DNA of 64,000 nucleotides from the NCBI RefSeq assembly GCF_041916735.1, contig NZ_JAYRYY010000001.1. One strand, written 5' to 3'. The notes below the pieces were generated by a model. The model saw only the letters and a list, made by a program, of their open reading frames with translations, was not told the origin of the DNA and did no database searches. Position numbers and translations under genes: made by a program. Origin of the DNA: Zoogloea sp016790385 (lineage in GTDB: Bacteria > Pseudomonadota > Gammaproteobacteria > Burkholderiales > Rhodocyclaceae). Positions 53,453 through 62,604 of the stretch are shown here, in pieces (within the stretch, counting starts at the first letter, position 1; each line of letters opens with the position of its first letter).

Positions 53453-54274
53453 TTGTCATCACGCCCCGAACACGCCCCTGAGACTGAACATTCGGTGTTC
53501 CCCGCTGAACCCGTCCCGCGCCATTGGGCAGTCATCCCCGCAGCCGCCCTGGCAGTCCTCGCCGTCGGCCTGGCCATCGCCGGGAGCAACCAGGATGTTT
53601 TCCTCCTCATCAACGGGGCAAGTGCCAACTGGCTGCCTCCAGCGCTCTGGTCAGCAATCAGTTTGTCGGGATCGGTGCTCGGCATGATCGCGTTGCTCGC
53701 ACCAACACTGAAAACCCAGCCCCGCTGGCTCGCCTCAGCCCTCCTCGCGGCACCGGTCGGCGTGCTCTTCAGCCAGGGAGGCAAGCGCGCCTTCGATGTG
53801 ATGCGACCAGCTGGGGTGTTGGAGCCCGGCAGTTTCCAGCAGATCGGCCAAAAGCTCTACGTCCATTCCTTTCCTTCCGGCCACGCCACCACTGCCTTCG
53901 TGGTTGCCGCCGTGCTGATCCTTGCCTGGCCACGCCCCGAGGCCCGTGGCAAGGCCGCGCTCACCTTCCTTACCATTGCCTCGCTCATCGCTCTTTCGCG
54001 CATCGCCGTGGGCGCCCACTGGCCGCTGGACGTACTCACCGGCGCCGCTGGCGGCTGGATCACGGGCGGCCTCGGCGTCTGGCTGTCGAGCCGCCTGCGC
54101 TTCTGGCAACGCCCGGGAGGCCTGCGCGCCATGGCCGCCGTTGCGCTGGCAAGCAGCCTGGCAATGATCTTCGTCGACCTGGGCTATCCCCAGGCCCGGC
54201 TCTATCAGATCGGCCTCGCCGCCTGGGGAATCGGTGGCGCCGCGGCGGCTTTGATGCAAGACCGGATGGCCTGA
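53453..54274 (+). CDS. PAP2-family membrane phosphatase
   Basis: About 270 residues with five or six membrane helices. All three PAP2 motifs are complete: KRAFDVMRP (K-x6-RP), PSGH in SFPSGHATT, and SRIAVGAHWPLD (SR-x5-H-x3-D). Such enzymes dephosphorylate lipid phosphates, for example undecaprenyl pyrophosphate or lipid A. No ATG precedes the first helix. The frame may start at the TTG at 53453 or at the GTG at 53495. It begins the five-gene run of envelope genes and ends two bases before the next ATG. Confidence 0.88.
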   Translation: MSSRPEHAPETEHSVFPAEPVPRHWAVIPAAALAVLAVGLAIAGSNQDVFLLINGASANWLPPALWSAISLSGSVLGMIALLAPTLKTQPRWLASALLAAPVGVLFSQGGKRAFDVMRPAGVLEPGSFQQIGQKLYVHSFPSGHATTAFVVAAVLILAWPRPEARGKAALTFLTIASLIALSRIAVGAHWPLDVLTGAAGGWITGGLGVWLSSRLRFWQRPGGLRAMAAVALASSLAMIFVDLGYPQARLYQIGLAAWGIGGAAAALMQDRMA

Positions 54275-54276
54275 AC

Positions 54277-55251
54277 ATGAAGATCATCAAGCGTGCGCTT
54301 GCCGTCGCGGTCTCCCTGGGCCTGCTGGCCTGGTTGATGTCAGATGATCGCTGGCGCGGGCTCGGCGAGGTGGCCCGCCGAGCGGATGGACTGACCCTGG
54401 GCCTCGTCGCCATGGGCTTTGGGCTGTCATACCTGCTTCGCACCCTGCGCGTCTTTGACGAATTCCGGGCCGAGGCGAGGGGGCGTTTCGGCGCCTGCCT
54501 GCGCATTGTGCTGGTCCACAACGCCATGGTTAACGTGGTGCCCTTCCGGGGCGGCGAGGCCGCGTTCCCGCTGTTGTTGCGTCAGAGCTTCGGCATTGCA
54601 CTCCCCCGGGCCGTTGCCTCGCTGTTCTGGTTCCGCCTGCAGGACGCCTTCGTCGTAATGGCCCTGGCGGCCATTGTGTGGCCGGGGCTGCATCCCGGGC
54701 TCAAGGCCTTGGCAGTGGCCGCCGTGGTGGCCCTGGCCTGGTGGCTGCCACGCTGGGCCCGTGCTCCACATGACTGGGCCGACGGCAAGGCGCTCACGGC
54801 CAAACTGGGCAAGGTTCGCGATGCCTTTGCTGAAAGCACCCGCCACGCCCGGTTTGGCTGGTTGTGGACGCTCGCCAACTGGACCGTAAAGCTCGCTGCC
54901 CAAGCCGCGCTGCTGGCAGCCCTGATCCCCGCCAGCCTCGCCGTTGGCGCAGCAGGTGCCCTCGGCGCCGAACTCGCTGCCATTTTGCCCATCCAAGGCG
55001 TGGCCGGGTTCGGCACCTACGAGGCTGGCGCTGCGGCTGCCCTCTTGCCCAGCGGAATTCCGCTGGCGGCCGGACTTCAGGTTGCCCTTGCCCTGCACCT
55101 GTTCGTGATCGCCAGTTCCGTCACCGCCGGCGCCATTGCCTGGCTTTTCCCCGCCCCGGCTGCCCGTCAAGCGAGCGCAGCCGCGCCGTCCGACTTACAA
55201 TCCGCCTCGTCCGCCACCGACGGGGCGCAAACCAAAATATCAGCCGAATAG
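54277..55251 (+). CDS. YbhN/lysylphosphatidylglycerol synthase-like (UPF0104) membrane protein
   Basis: 324 residues with about eight membrane helices. The segments SYLLRTLRVFDEFR, FRGGEAAFPLLLRQSFGI and LAAILPIQGVAGFGTYEAGAA fit the LPG_synthase_TM family, which includes flippase domains. A Ser/Ala/Gln-rich cytoplasmic tail follows. The ATG at 54277 is chosen because the upstream part of the open frame overlaps the PAP2 gene. Its probable role is moving a lipid or lipid-linked sugar across the membrane, inferred from the family and from its neighbours. Confidence 0.8.
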   Translation: MKIIKRALAVAVSLGLLAWLMSDDRWRGLGEVARRADGLTLGLVAMGFGLSYLLRTLRVFDEFRAEARGRFGACLRIVLVHNAMVNVVPFRGGEAAFPLLLRQSFGIALPRAVASLFWFRLQDAFVVMALAAIVWPGLHPGLKALAVAAVVALAWWLPRWARAPHDWADGKALTAKLGKVRDAFAESTRHARFGWLWTLANWTVKLAAQAALLAALIPASLAVGAAGALGAELAAILPIQGVAGFGTYEAGAAAALLPSGIPLAAGLQVALALHLFVIASSVTAGAIAWLFPAPAARQASAAAPSDLQSASSATDGAQTKISAE

Positions 55252-55256
55252 CCATC

Positions 55257-56315
55257 ATGAACGACTCCACCCAGCTCTCCCCGCTTCCGCCGGCCGCGCC
55301 GGACATTCCGGCTGACCTTCCGCCCCATCGCCTGTCGGTGGTCGTACCGCTGTATAACGAAGAAGACAACGTAGACCCGCTCCTTGAGCGAATCCACCTG
55401 GCACTCTCGCCCTACCCTTATCCATGGGAAGTGGTGATCGTCGATGACGGTTCGTCCGACAACACCGTCCCCAATCTCGAAAAGGCCGCCCTGCGCTATG
55501 GCCCCCACGTGCGCATCGTTGCCCTGATGCGCAACTTCAAGCAGACGGCTGCCATGCAGGCGGGTCTCGATGCGGCCCGCGGCGACGTCATTGTGACCAT
55601 GGACGGCGACCTCCAGAACGACCCCATCGACATCCCGCGCATGGTTGGCCGCCTGCTGCGCGAAGATCTGGACCTCGTGGCCGGTTGGCGCAAGAACCGC
55701 AAGGACGGGATGATCCTGCGCAAGATCCCGTCAAAGATCGCCAACCGCCTTATCGCCCGTATCACCGGCGTGCATCTCCAGGACTACGGCTGCTCCCTCA
55801 AGGCTTTTCGTGCCAGCGCCATCAAGAACGTGCGGCTTTACGGCGAGATGCATCGCTTCATCCCGGCCTGGCTGGCCACCGTCACCACCCCACGCAAGAT
55901 TGCGCAGGAAGTCGTCACCCACCACGCGCGCATGTTCGGCGAGTCCAAGTACGGCATCTCTCGTACCTTCCGGGTCATTCTCGACTTGATCTTTGTTTAT
56001 TTCTTCATGCGCTTCCGCACGCGCCCGGGCCACTTCTTCGGTGGCATCGGCCTCGGGCTGGGGGCGCTGGGCGTGCTGATTCTCAGCTATCTGGGTCTGC
56101 TCAAGCTGTTCACCGGTGCCTCCATCGGTACCCGTCCGATGTTCTTCGGCGGCTTCTTCTTCGTGATTGCCGGCATCCAGATGGTGACCACCGGCGTGCT
56201 CGCCGAACTGCTCACCCGGGTGTACTTCGAATCGGGCCAGAGCCAGGCCTACGTGGCCCGAGACCGTGAAGCCCTGGATGACAGCCAGGGCTGGCGGAAC
56301 GGCGACGGCAAGTAA
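55257..56315 (+). CDS. Polyprenyl-phosphate glycosyltransferase, GT2 (GtrB/ArnC type)
   Basis: 352 residues. The cytoplasmic GT2 domain (about 24-240) opens LSVVVPLYNEEDNVDPLL, with the nucleotide-sugar motif VIVDDGSSDNT and the metal motif VTMDGDLQNDP. Two C-terminal membrane helices follow (about 255-330). This is the layout of enzymes that load a sugar from a nucleotide donor onto undecaprenyl phosphate. The start at 55257 follows the previous stop by five bases. It would supply the donor for the two PMT-type enzymes downstream. Confidence 0.9.
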   Translation: MNDSTQLSPLPPAAPDIPADLPPHRLSVVVPLYNEEDNVDPLLERIHLALSPYPYPWEVVIVDDGSSDNTVPNLEKAALRYGPHVRIVALMRNFKQTAAMQAGLDAARGDVIVTMDGDLQNDPIDIPRMVGRLLREDLDLVAGWRKNRKDGMILRKIPSKIANRLIARITGVHLQDYGCSLKAFRASAIKNVRLYGEMHRFIPAWLATVTTPRKIAQEVVTHHARMFGESKYGISRTFRVILDLIFVYFFMRFRTRPGHFFGGIGLGLGALGVLILSYLGLLKLFTGASIGTRPMFFGGFFFVIAGIQMVTTGVLAELLTRVYFESGQSQAYVARDREALDDSQGWRNGDGK

Positions 56316-56327
56316 GCGCTTCCGCCC

Positions 56328-57890
56328 ATGCCCGGATTCCATCCCGCCGGCGGGCCCCTCGCCGGCAGCCTTCTCGGCCATCTGATTCTTGCGCTCCCCC
56401 TGCTGGCCTTCCTGCTACGGCTTGGCGGCGCGCCCCTGTTCGATGTGGACGAAGGCGCGTTTTCGGAAGCCACCCGGGAGATGTTCGAACGGGGTGATTT
56501 CCTGTTCACCTATCTCAACGGCGCGCCGCGCTTCGACAAGCCAATCCTGGTCTACTGGCTGCAGTCCATCGGGTATCTGATCTTCGGGGTCAGCGAGTGG
56601 GCGTTCCGGTTGCCTTCGGCGGTGGCCGCCATTGTCTGGAGCTACGCCACCTACTTCTTTGCCCGTCGCCGCGTTGGCGAGGATGCGGCCCTGCTCGCGC
56701 TGGCCGTGGCCTGCACGGCCCTCGGCCCCTTTGCCATCGGCCGCGCCGCCACTGCCGACGGCCTGCTCAACTGCCTGCTGGCCCTGACCCTCTTCGATGT
56801 ATGGCGTCACCTGGAAAGCGGACGCCGCGCCCCCTTGCTGCGGGCCTTTGTCTGGATCGGGCTCGGTGCCCTGACCAAGGGGCCGGTTGCCCTGATCGTC
56901 CCGGGGACGGTAAGCCTGCTCTACTGCGCCAGCCGCGGCGAATGGAAAATCTGGTTCCGCACCGTCTTCAACCCCCTCGGTCTGCTGATCCTGGCGGCCA
57001 TCGCCGCCCCCTGGTACGCCTACGCCTACGCGCTCCACGGCCAGGACTTCATCGATGGCTTCATCATGCGCCACAACGTCCAGCGCTTCTCTGGCTCGCT
57101 GGAGGGCCACGGCGGCAGTGCGTTCTATTACCTGATCGCCGTACCGCTTCTCCTGCTGCCATGGAGCGGCCTGTTCTTCAACGCCCTGGCAAGGGTCCGC
57201 AGTGATGTGAATGATCCGCTCCGACGCTTCCTGTGGATCTGGTTCGGCTTTGTGCTAGCCATTTTCTCCCTTTCCGGCACCAAACTGCCCCACTACGTGC
57301 TCTACGGGTGCACGCCGCTGTTCATCCTGATCGGGCTGCATGCCAGTGAGGCCCGCCGCACCTGGCCGCATCTGATCGCACCGGGTCTGCTGCTCCTGCT
57401 CTTTCCACTGTTGCCAAACCTGTTTGACGCCTTGGCCCATAGCAGCCTCGGTGACGGCTTCTACCGCGCCCAACTGGCACGCGCCCTCGAGGTGGCGGAC
57501 GGCGCCTACATCGCGGCGACAGTCGGTGGCCTGATGCTCTGGGTCGGCATCATGTTCTTTCCCCGGATCGGGCTCATTCCCAAACTGGTCATCACGGCCG
57601 CCTTGCAGGTCATTCTGCTGGCCGGCATCGTCGTCCCCTACGCGGGCGAGCTGGCGCAAGGCCCGGTCAAGGCCGCCGGCCTGAAAGCCCGCGAGCTCGG
57701 CGAAGACGTGATGTTCTGGCGCTTCACCACGGCGCCCAGCTTCAGCGTCTATCGGCAGGCCATCACCATCAAGGGCAACCCCGAAGCGGGCCAGGTGGCC
57801 CTCACCCGTGTGGACCGCCTGCCCGCCGATGCTCCGGCGGACATCCTGTTCCGTGAAGGCGGAGTCGCCCTGGTGCGGATCAAGCCATGA
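56328..57890 (+). CDS. ArnT-like GT39/PMT-family glycosyltransferase (first copy)
   Basis: 520 residues with about twelve membrane helices. The first periplasmic loop has LFDVDEGAFSEATREMFERGD and FDKPILVYWLQ, the ArnT/PMT signature with the catalytic acidic residues. ArnT transfers aminoarabinose from undecaprenyl phosphate to lipid A; the sugar and acceptor here are unknown. Its stop overlaps the next start (ATGA at 57887-57890), so it is coupled to its neighbour. Confidence 0.88.
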   Translation: MPGFHPAGGPLAGSLLGHLILALPLLAFLLRLGGAPLFDVDEGAFSEATREMFERGDFLFTYLNGAPRFDKPILVYWLQSIGYLIFGVSEWAFRLPSAVAAIVWSYATYFFARRRVGEDAALLALAVACTALGPFAIGRAATADGLLNCLLALTLFDVWRHLESGRRAPLLRAFVWIGLGALTKGPVALIVPGTVSLLYCASRGEWKIWFRTVFNPLGLLILAAIAAPWYAYAYALHGQDFIDGFIMRHNVQRFSGSLEGHGGSAFYYLIAVPLLLLPWSGLFFNALARVRSDVNDPLRRFLWIWFGFVLAIFSLSGTKLPHYVLYGCTPLFILIGLHASEARRTWPHLIAPGLLLLLFPLLPNLFDALAHSSLGDGFYRAQLARALEVADGAYIAATVGGLMLWVGIMFFPRIGLIPKLVITAALQVILLAGIVVPYAGELAQGPVKAAGLKARELGEDVMFWRFTTAPSFSVYRQAITIKGNPEAGQVALTRVDRLPADAPADILFREGGVALVRIKP

Positions 57891-59338
57891 GCGACCGCAG
57901 CCTCGTCGGGCCGCTGGCCCTCATCGCCGCCCTGCTCACCGCCTACCGGATCTGGGTGATCAACCACCTGGGCATCGACCTGTACGTGGATGAGGCCTAC
58001 TACTGGGGCTGGTCCCAGAATCTGGACTGGGGCTATTACTCCAAACCACCGCTGATCGCCGCGCTCATCGCTGCCAGCACCGCAATGCTTGGCAACGGAC
58101 TGGTGGCCATCAAGCTGCCCTCCCTGCTGCTCTACCCGGCCACCGCGTTTGGCCTGTATGGGTTGGGCCGCCGTCTGTACTCACCCCGAGTCGGCTTCTG
58201 GGCCGGTCTGGGCTTCCTTTCCATGCCCCTGGTGGCCGCGCTGGGCCTTTTTGTGTCCACCGATGCCCCGCTGCTGTTGTGCTGGTCACTGGCCCTGCTC
58301 TTTCTGCTGCGGGCCCTGGACGGCGACGGGTGGGCTGACTGGCTGGCCTGCGGCGCGGTGATAGGCATCGGCCTGATGTCCAAGTACACCATGGCCGCCT
58401 TTCTGCCGTCGGCCCTGCTGCTGATCATCACCGACCCAGGCCACCGGCGCTGGCTGGCCCGCCCCCAACCCTGGGTAGCCCTGCTGCTGGCTTTTGGGGT
58501 ACTGTCACCCAACCTCTACTGGAACTGGGCCCACGACTTCCCCACCTTCCGCCATACCGCCGAGATCACTCGGGTCGGCCACGGTGAACGCGGCCTCCAT
58601 CCGGGCCAGCTTGGCGAATTCCTTGGCGCACAATGGCTGTCCTTCGGCCCGGTGCTGGGAATACTGCTGGCCTGGGCACTGCTCCGCGGTCGCCGCCTCG
58701 TCCAGACACCTGCCCACCGCACCCTGCTGATCTTCATCGTGCCGTTGCTGGTGCTGGTGAGCCTGCAGGCGCTTACGGGCCGGGCTAATGGCAACTGGGC
58801 TGCGCCCGTTTTCATCGGGGCCTGTCTGCTGGTTCCAGCGGTGTTCCTGAAAGAACGGAAACGCTGGGTCTTTGCCGGGATCGCCTTCAACCTCATTGCG
58901 TCCACCGTCGCCTACCACTGGCCGGATCTGGCCCGAGCCGCCGGCATTGCGCTGACGGCCAAGAACGATCCCTTCAAGCGTGCCCGCGGCTGGATCAATC
59001 TGGCTGACGCCGTGCGTCCTTATCTGGTCGAGCACCCGGGCAGCGTGCTGGTGGCCGAAGACCGCGAGCTCATCGCCCACCTGGTCTACCGCCTGCACCC
59101 CACCGAATATGCCGCCTGGCATCCAGGTGGAACACCCATCGACCACTATGAGCTGATGACCACCCTCAGCAACAAACGCGGCCGGGACATTCTCTACATT
59201 GGCCGCAAGGCCGAAATCCCCGACATCGCGGCGCGCTTCGCTTCCAGCGAAAAACTCGGCAAGGTCGTCGTACCTATCCACAAGGATTTCCGACGCGAGG
59301 TCTACGTGTTTCTGTTGCGGGATTTCCAGGGGTATTGA
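57887..59338 (+). CDS. GT39/PMT-family glycosyltransferase (second copy)
   Basis: 483 residues with about ten to twelve membrane helices. The first loop has the motif YVDEAYYWGWSQNLDWGYYSKPPLIAALIA, typical of bacterial PMT-family enzymes (Asp-Glu pair and Tyr/Trp-rich carrier-binding segment). It is distinct from the upstream paralogue in sequence, so it probably uses a different acceptor or sugar. The ATG overlaps the upstream stop. A terminator closes the cluster after it. Confidence 0.88.
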   Translation: MSDRSLVGPLALIAALLTAYRIWVINHLGIDLYVDEAYYWGWSQNLDWGYYSKPPLIAALIAASTAMLGNGLVAIKLPSLLLYPATAFGLYGLGRRLYSPRVGFWAGLGFLSMPLVAALGLFVSTDAPLLLCWSLALLFLLRALDGDGWADWLACGAVIGIGLMSKYTMAAFLPSALLLIITDPGHRRWLARPQPWVALLLAFGVLSPNLYWNWAHDFPTFRHTAEITRVGHGERGLHPGQLGEFLGAQWLSFGPVLGILLAWALLRGRRLVQTPAHRTLLIFIVPLLVLVSLQALTGRANGNWAAPVFIGACLLVPAVFLKERKRWVFAGIAFNLIASTVAYHWPDLARAAGIALTAKNDPFKRARGWINLADAVRPYLVEHPGSVLVAEDRELIAHLVYRLHPTEYAAWHPGGTPIDHYELMTTLSNKRGRDILYIGRKAEIPDIAARFASSEKLGKVVVPIHKDFRREVYVFLLRDFQGY

Positions 59339-59379
59339 ACCGCAAGACCCCACACGAAAGCATTCTGCTCGCTCAAATG

Positions 59380-59413
59380 AAAAACCGACCGGTCTCACGA
59401 CCGGTCGGTTTTA
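59380..59413. terminator. Bidirectional terminator between the glycan cluster and prpE
   Basis: AAAAACCGACCGGT / ACCGGTCGGTTTTA pairs over about 13 bases around a short loop, with A- and T-runs on either side. It serves both converging genes. Confidence 0.9.
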
Positions 59414-59433
59414 TTGATAGAGCAACAGACAGC

Positions 59434-61329
59434 TTACTTGGCAGCCAGTGCGGTCTTGATCTGCTCGAGGGTTGACGGATCTTCGATGGTGGTCAGATCG
59501 CCCGGATCACGGCCTTCAGCCAGCGCCTGGATGGAGCGACGCAGCATCTTGCCGGAGCGGGTCTTGGGCAGACCGGAGATGAAGTGCACCCGAGCCGGGC
59601 GGGCGATGGCACCGAGGCTGCCATCCACCAACTTCATGACGGCCTTCTCGAGTTCGACCACCTTTTCGGGGGTATCCACCGAAGCCGGATCCTTGACCAC
59701 GGCGAAGGCCATGGGCATCTGACCCTTGAGCTGATCGGCCACCCCAACCACAGCCACCTCGGCAATCGCCGGGTGGGCCTGAACGGCTTCCTCGATCTCA
59801 CGGGTGCCAAGACGGTGGCCGGCCACGTTGATCACGTCATCGGTACGGCCGAGGATCTTGTAGTAGCCGGCGTCGTCCTTGATGCCCCAGTCGAAGCTCG
59901 AATAAACCAGCGGCTCCTGGAACAGGGTGAAATACGTGGAAACGAAGCGCTTGTCGTCACCCCACACCGTGGACAGACAGCCCGGCGGCAGCGGCGGCAC
60001 CACACCGACGATGCCCTTTTCGTTGGGGCCACACTCGGAACCGTCATCGCGGAACAGGCGCACATCGTAGCCATACACCGGGAAGCCGGGGGAGCCGAGC
60101 TGCACCTCCTGCGGCTCGACGCCGGGCATCAGGGACAGCATGGCCCAGCCGGTTTCGGTCTGCCAGTAGTGGTCGATGACCTGGATACCCAGCTCGTCCA
60201 TCATCCACTTGTGGGAGGTTTCATCCATCGGCTCGCCAGCGCAGTAGAGGGCGCGCAGCTTGGACAAGTCGTATTTCTTGAGGAAGGCCGGGTCTTGCTT
60301 CTTGAGCACGCGGATGGCGGTCGGCGCGCTGAACATCACGGTGACTTCCTGATCCTGACAGATCTTCCACCAGATGCCGGCATCGGGACGCAGCGGGGTG
60401 CCTTCATACATGATCGTGGCCATGCCGTTGATCAGCGGGCCGTAGATGATGTAGCTGTGGCCCACCACCCAGCCGATGTCGGAGGTGGAGAAGAAGGTCT
60501 CGCCGGCGTTGCCGCAGTAGATATGCTTCATTGACGCGGCCAGGGCCACGGCGTAGCCGCCGGTGTCACGCTGCACGCCCTTCGGCTTGCCGGTGGTACC
60601 GGAGGTGTACAGGATGTAGCTGGGCTCGGAAGATTCGAGCCAGGTGACGGGCACCTGGGCGTCCATGTGTTTGGCGCGCAGGGTGGCGTAATCCACGTCA
60701 CGTCCGGCGACAACGTTCATGTCCTTGTCGAGCCCACGATTGACCATCAGCACGGCAGCGGGCTTGTGCTCGGCCAGACCAATGGCTTCGTCCAGCAGAT
60801 GCTTGTACGGAACCGGACGGCCACCGCGCATGCCCGCATCCGAGGACACGATGACCGTCGGCTTGGCATCGTCGATTCGCGTGGCCAGGGAATGGGACGC
60901 AAAGCCGCCGAACACCACCGAGTGGATGGCACCAATGCGGGTACAGGCGAGCATCGCAAAGCAGGCCTCGGCGATCATCGGCATGTAGATCAGGACCCGG
61001 TCGCCCTTCTTGACGCCCAGTTCCTGGTAGATGGCCGCCATGCGCATGACTTCGGTGCGCAGCTCGGAGAAGGAGTAGATCTTCTCCTCGTCGGTCTCGG
61101 TGGAGATGTACACCAAGGCCTTGCCGTTGGGGTTGGACTCGGCATGCCGGTCAACCGCGTTGTAGCAGAGGTTGGTCTCGCCGCCGACAAACCATTTGAC
61201 GAAAGGCGGCTTGGAAAAATCGTAAACCTGCTCCGGTGCTTTGTTCCAGTGGATCAGTTGCGCCTGCTCTCCCCAGAAGCCATTACGGTCTTCGACGGAG
61301 CGCTTGTGAAATTCCTTGTATGAAGCCAT
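59434..61329 (-). CDS. prpE: Propionyl-CoA synthetase (acyl-CoA synthetase)
   Basis: 631 residues, the PrpE length. It activates propionate to propionyl-CoA through an adenylate. The ANL-family motifs are intact: ATP loop YILYTSGTTGKPKG, DHYWQTETGW, the adenylate motif YYKILGRTDDVINVAGHR, and the C-terminal catalytic Lys in PKTRSGKMLRR. An excellent ribosome-binding site (GGGAGAGGAA) precedes the ATG. Acetyl-CoA synthetase is a close relative; the N-terminus (MASYKEFHKRSVEDRNGFWGEQ) favours PrpE. Confidence 0.92.
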   Translation of the reverse strand: MASYKEFHKRSVEDRNGFWGEQAQLIHWNKAPEQVYDFSKPPFVKWFVGGETNLCYNAVDRHAESNPNGKALVYISTETDEEKIYSFSELRTEVMRMAAIYQELGVKKGDRVLIYMPMIAEACFAMLACTRIGAIHSVVFGGFASHSLATRIDDAKPTVIVSSDAGMRGGRPVPYKHLLDEAIGLAEHKPAAVLMVNRGLDKDMNVVAGRDVDYATLRAKHMDAQVPVTWLESSEPSYILYTSGTTGKPKGVQRDTGGYAVALAASMKHIYCGNAGETFFSTSDIGWVVGHSYIIYGPLINGMATIMYEGTPLRPDAGIWWKICQDQEVTVMFSAPTAIRVLKKQDPAFLKKYDLSKLRALYCAGEPMDETSHKWMMDELGIQVIDHYWQTETGWAMLSLMPGVEPQEVQLGSPGFPVYGYDVRLFRDDGSECGPNEKGIVGVVPPLPPGCLSTVWGDDKRFVSTYFTLFQEPLVYSSFDWGIKDDAGYYKILGRTDDVINVAGHRLGTREIEEAVQAHPAIAEVAVVGVADQLKGQMPMAFAVVKDPASVDTPEKVVELEKAVMKLVDGSLGAIARPARVHFISGLPKTRSGKMLRRSIQALAEGRDPGDLTTIEDPSTLEQIKTALAAK

Positions 61330-61399
61330 GGGTTCCTCTCCCTTTTTCGAATAGTCAAACCACTGCGTTGGATGGCGATGCGTCGTTGCGCCCGCCTAG

Positions 61400-62587
61400 T
61401 TATTCGCCTTTGGGTGCTGCACTTACCAGACCGGTTCCTGCAACGCGCGCGAGGGTGGCAAGCGGCAGACCGGAAGGGAATTCGGATTCTATCAACTCCA
61501 GCAACGGCAAGAGTGTCCGTATGGCATCGGGAAGCTGCTTACGTAGGCGTGGGTCGAGGCCTGCGGTACGCAGCTGCAAGAGATACTGGTCGATACTGAC
61601 AGGCGTGCTCACCGGAGCACTCACCATTTCGGCGGTGACTTCGCCGCTCTCACCCATCACCTTGTTGCCGCCCGCCGCCCTGCCCATGGCAATGCGCTGA
61701 ACCGCAGTACCAATCAGGTGGCTGACAGTCTGGACCCTGCCAGGTTCGGCCGCGGCCAGACCGATGGTGATCTGGATACGGATGCGCTCCTCGCGGTAGG
61801 TCATCACGATATGGTCGATGGCCGCGCGCAAACGCATGGCAAAGGCGCAGGCACCATCCATGTTGGTGGCTGGCGAAACGATCACAAAACGGGCCGGCGC
61901 CAGTTCAGCCACCGTGTCCTCCTGGCGCAGTTTGGTAGCCAGGATCTTGGAGAGTTTGCGATTGACCAACTGTGCCACATGCGCCCCATACCGAGCGATC
62001 AGGCTGTCAAACTGATCAATCTCGATAACCATCACCGAGAGATCACCGTGGCGCCGTTGGGCCAGGGAGAGCTCCTGGGCGGCGTGATGGTGGAGATAGG
62101 AGGGAGTCGCCAACCCGGAAGCGGGATCCGTGGCACTCGCGGTGGCAAGGGCTGCCCTGCTCTCTTCCAGATCCCGCTGGGTTCGCGCAAGCTGGGTCAA
62201 GGCCTCAAGGCGGGCCAAAAGCTCAACGTTTCCGATGCTCTTGGAAATGAAGTCCGTGGCCCCGGCACTCTTCGCCTTGACGCGGACGTCCGGCTCGTCG
62301 TCGCCGGAGATGACTACCACGGGAAGGGTGTTGATGCGCGAGATGCGGCTTTTACGGATACGCTCGAGCAAACCATATCCATCCAGGCGAGGCATGCCGA
62401 TATCGGTAATCACCGCCTGGATGGTGGGGTCCACCATTAGCGTCTGCCAACCGGCCTCACCATCAGCCTCTTCCCGAACTTCGAAGCGGTCGCGCACATG
62501 TCGAATGATGGATGCACGCACCATCCGTGAATCATCGATGATCAGCACCCTTGGCAGGGTCTGATCGCTTTGGTCGGTCATGCTCAA
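61400..62587 (-). CDS. Response regulator with degenerate GGDEF domain
   Basis: 395 residues. The REC domain (about 12-130) has D18-D19, the phosphorylation site D62 (VITDIGMPR), S94 and K116, all intact. The second domain (about 150-300) has GGDEF-fold segments (LSVMVIEIDQFDSLIARYG), but where GGDEF should stand it reads LAPARF, so it cannot make cyclic di-GMP. It may bind another protein or nucleotide. A C-terminal helical segment ends the protein. It lies between prpE and the acrylyl-CoA reductase-like gene, 17 bases after the latter. Confidence 0.88.
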   Translation of the reverse strand: MSMTDQSDQTLPRVLIIDDSRMVRASIIRHVRDRFEVREEADGEAGWQTLMVDPTIQAVITDIGMPRLDGYGLLERIRKSRISRINTLPVVVISGDDEPDVRVKAKSAGATDFISKSIGNVELLARLEALTQLARTQRDLEESRAALATASATDPASGLATPSYLHHHAAQELSLAQRRHGDLSVMVIEIDQFDSLIARYGAHVAQLVNRKLSKILATKLRQEDTVAELAPARFVIVSPATNMDGACAFAMRLRAAIDHIVMTYREERIRIQITIGLAAAEPGRVQTVSHLIGTAVQRIAMGRAAGGNKVMGESGEVTAEMVSAPVSTPVSIDQYLLQLRTAGLDPRLRKQLPDAIRTLLPLLELIESEFPSGLPLATLARVAGTGLVSAAPKGE

Positions 62588-62604
62588 CTCGCCTCGAAGG
62601 AACT

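Noticed and set aside
53524..54276. Long N-terminal extension of the YbhN-like frame
   Set aside because: It overlaps the PAP2 gene in another frame and is Arg/Pro-rich. All three PAP2 motifs are in the other frame, and an ATG at 54277 gives the normal family N-terminus.
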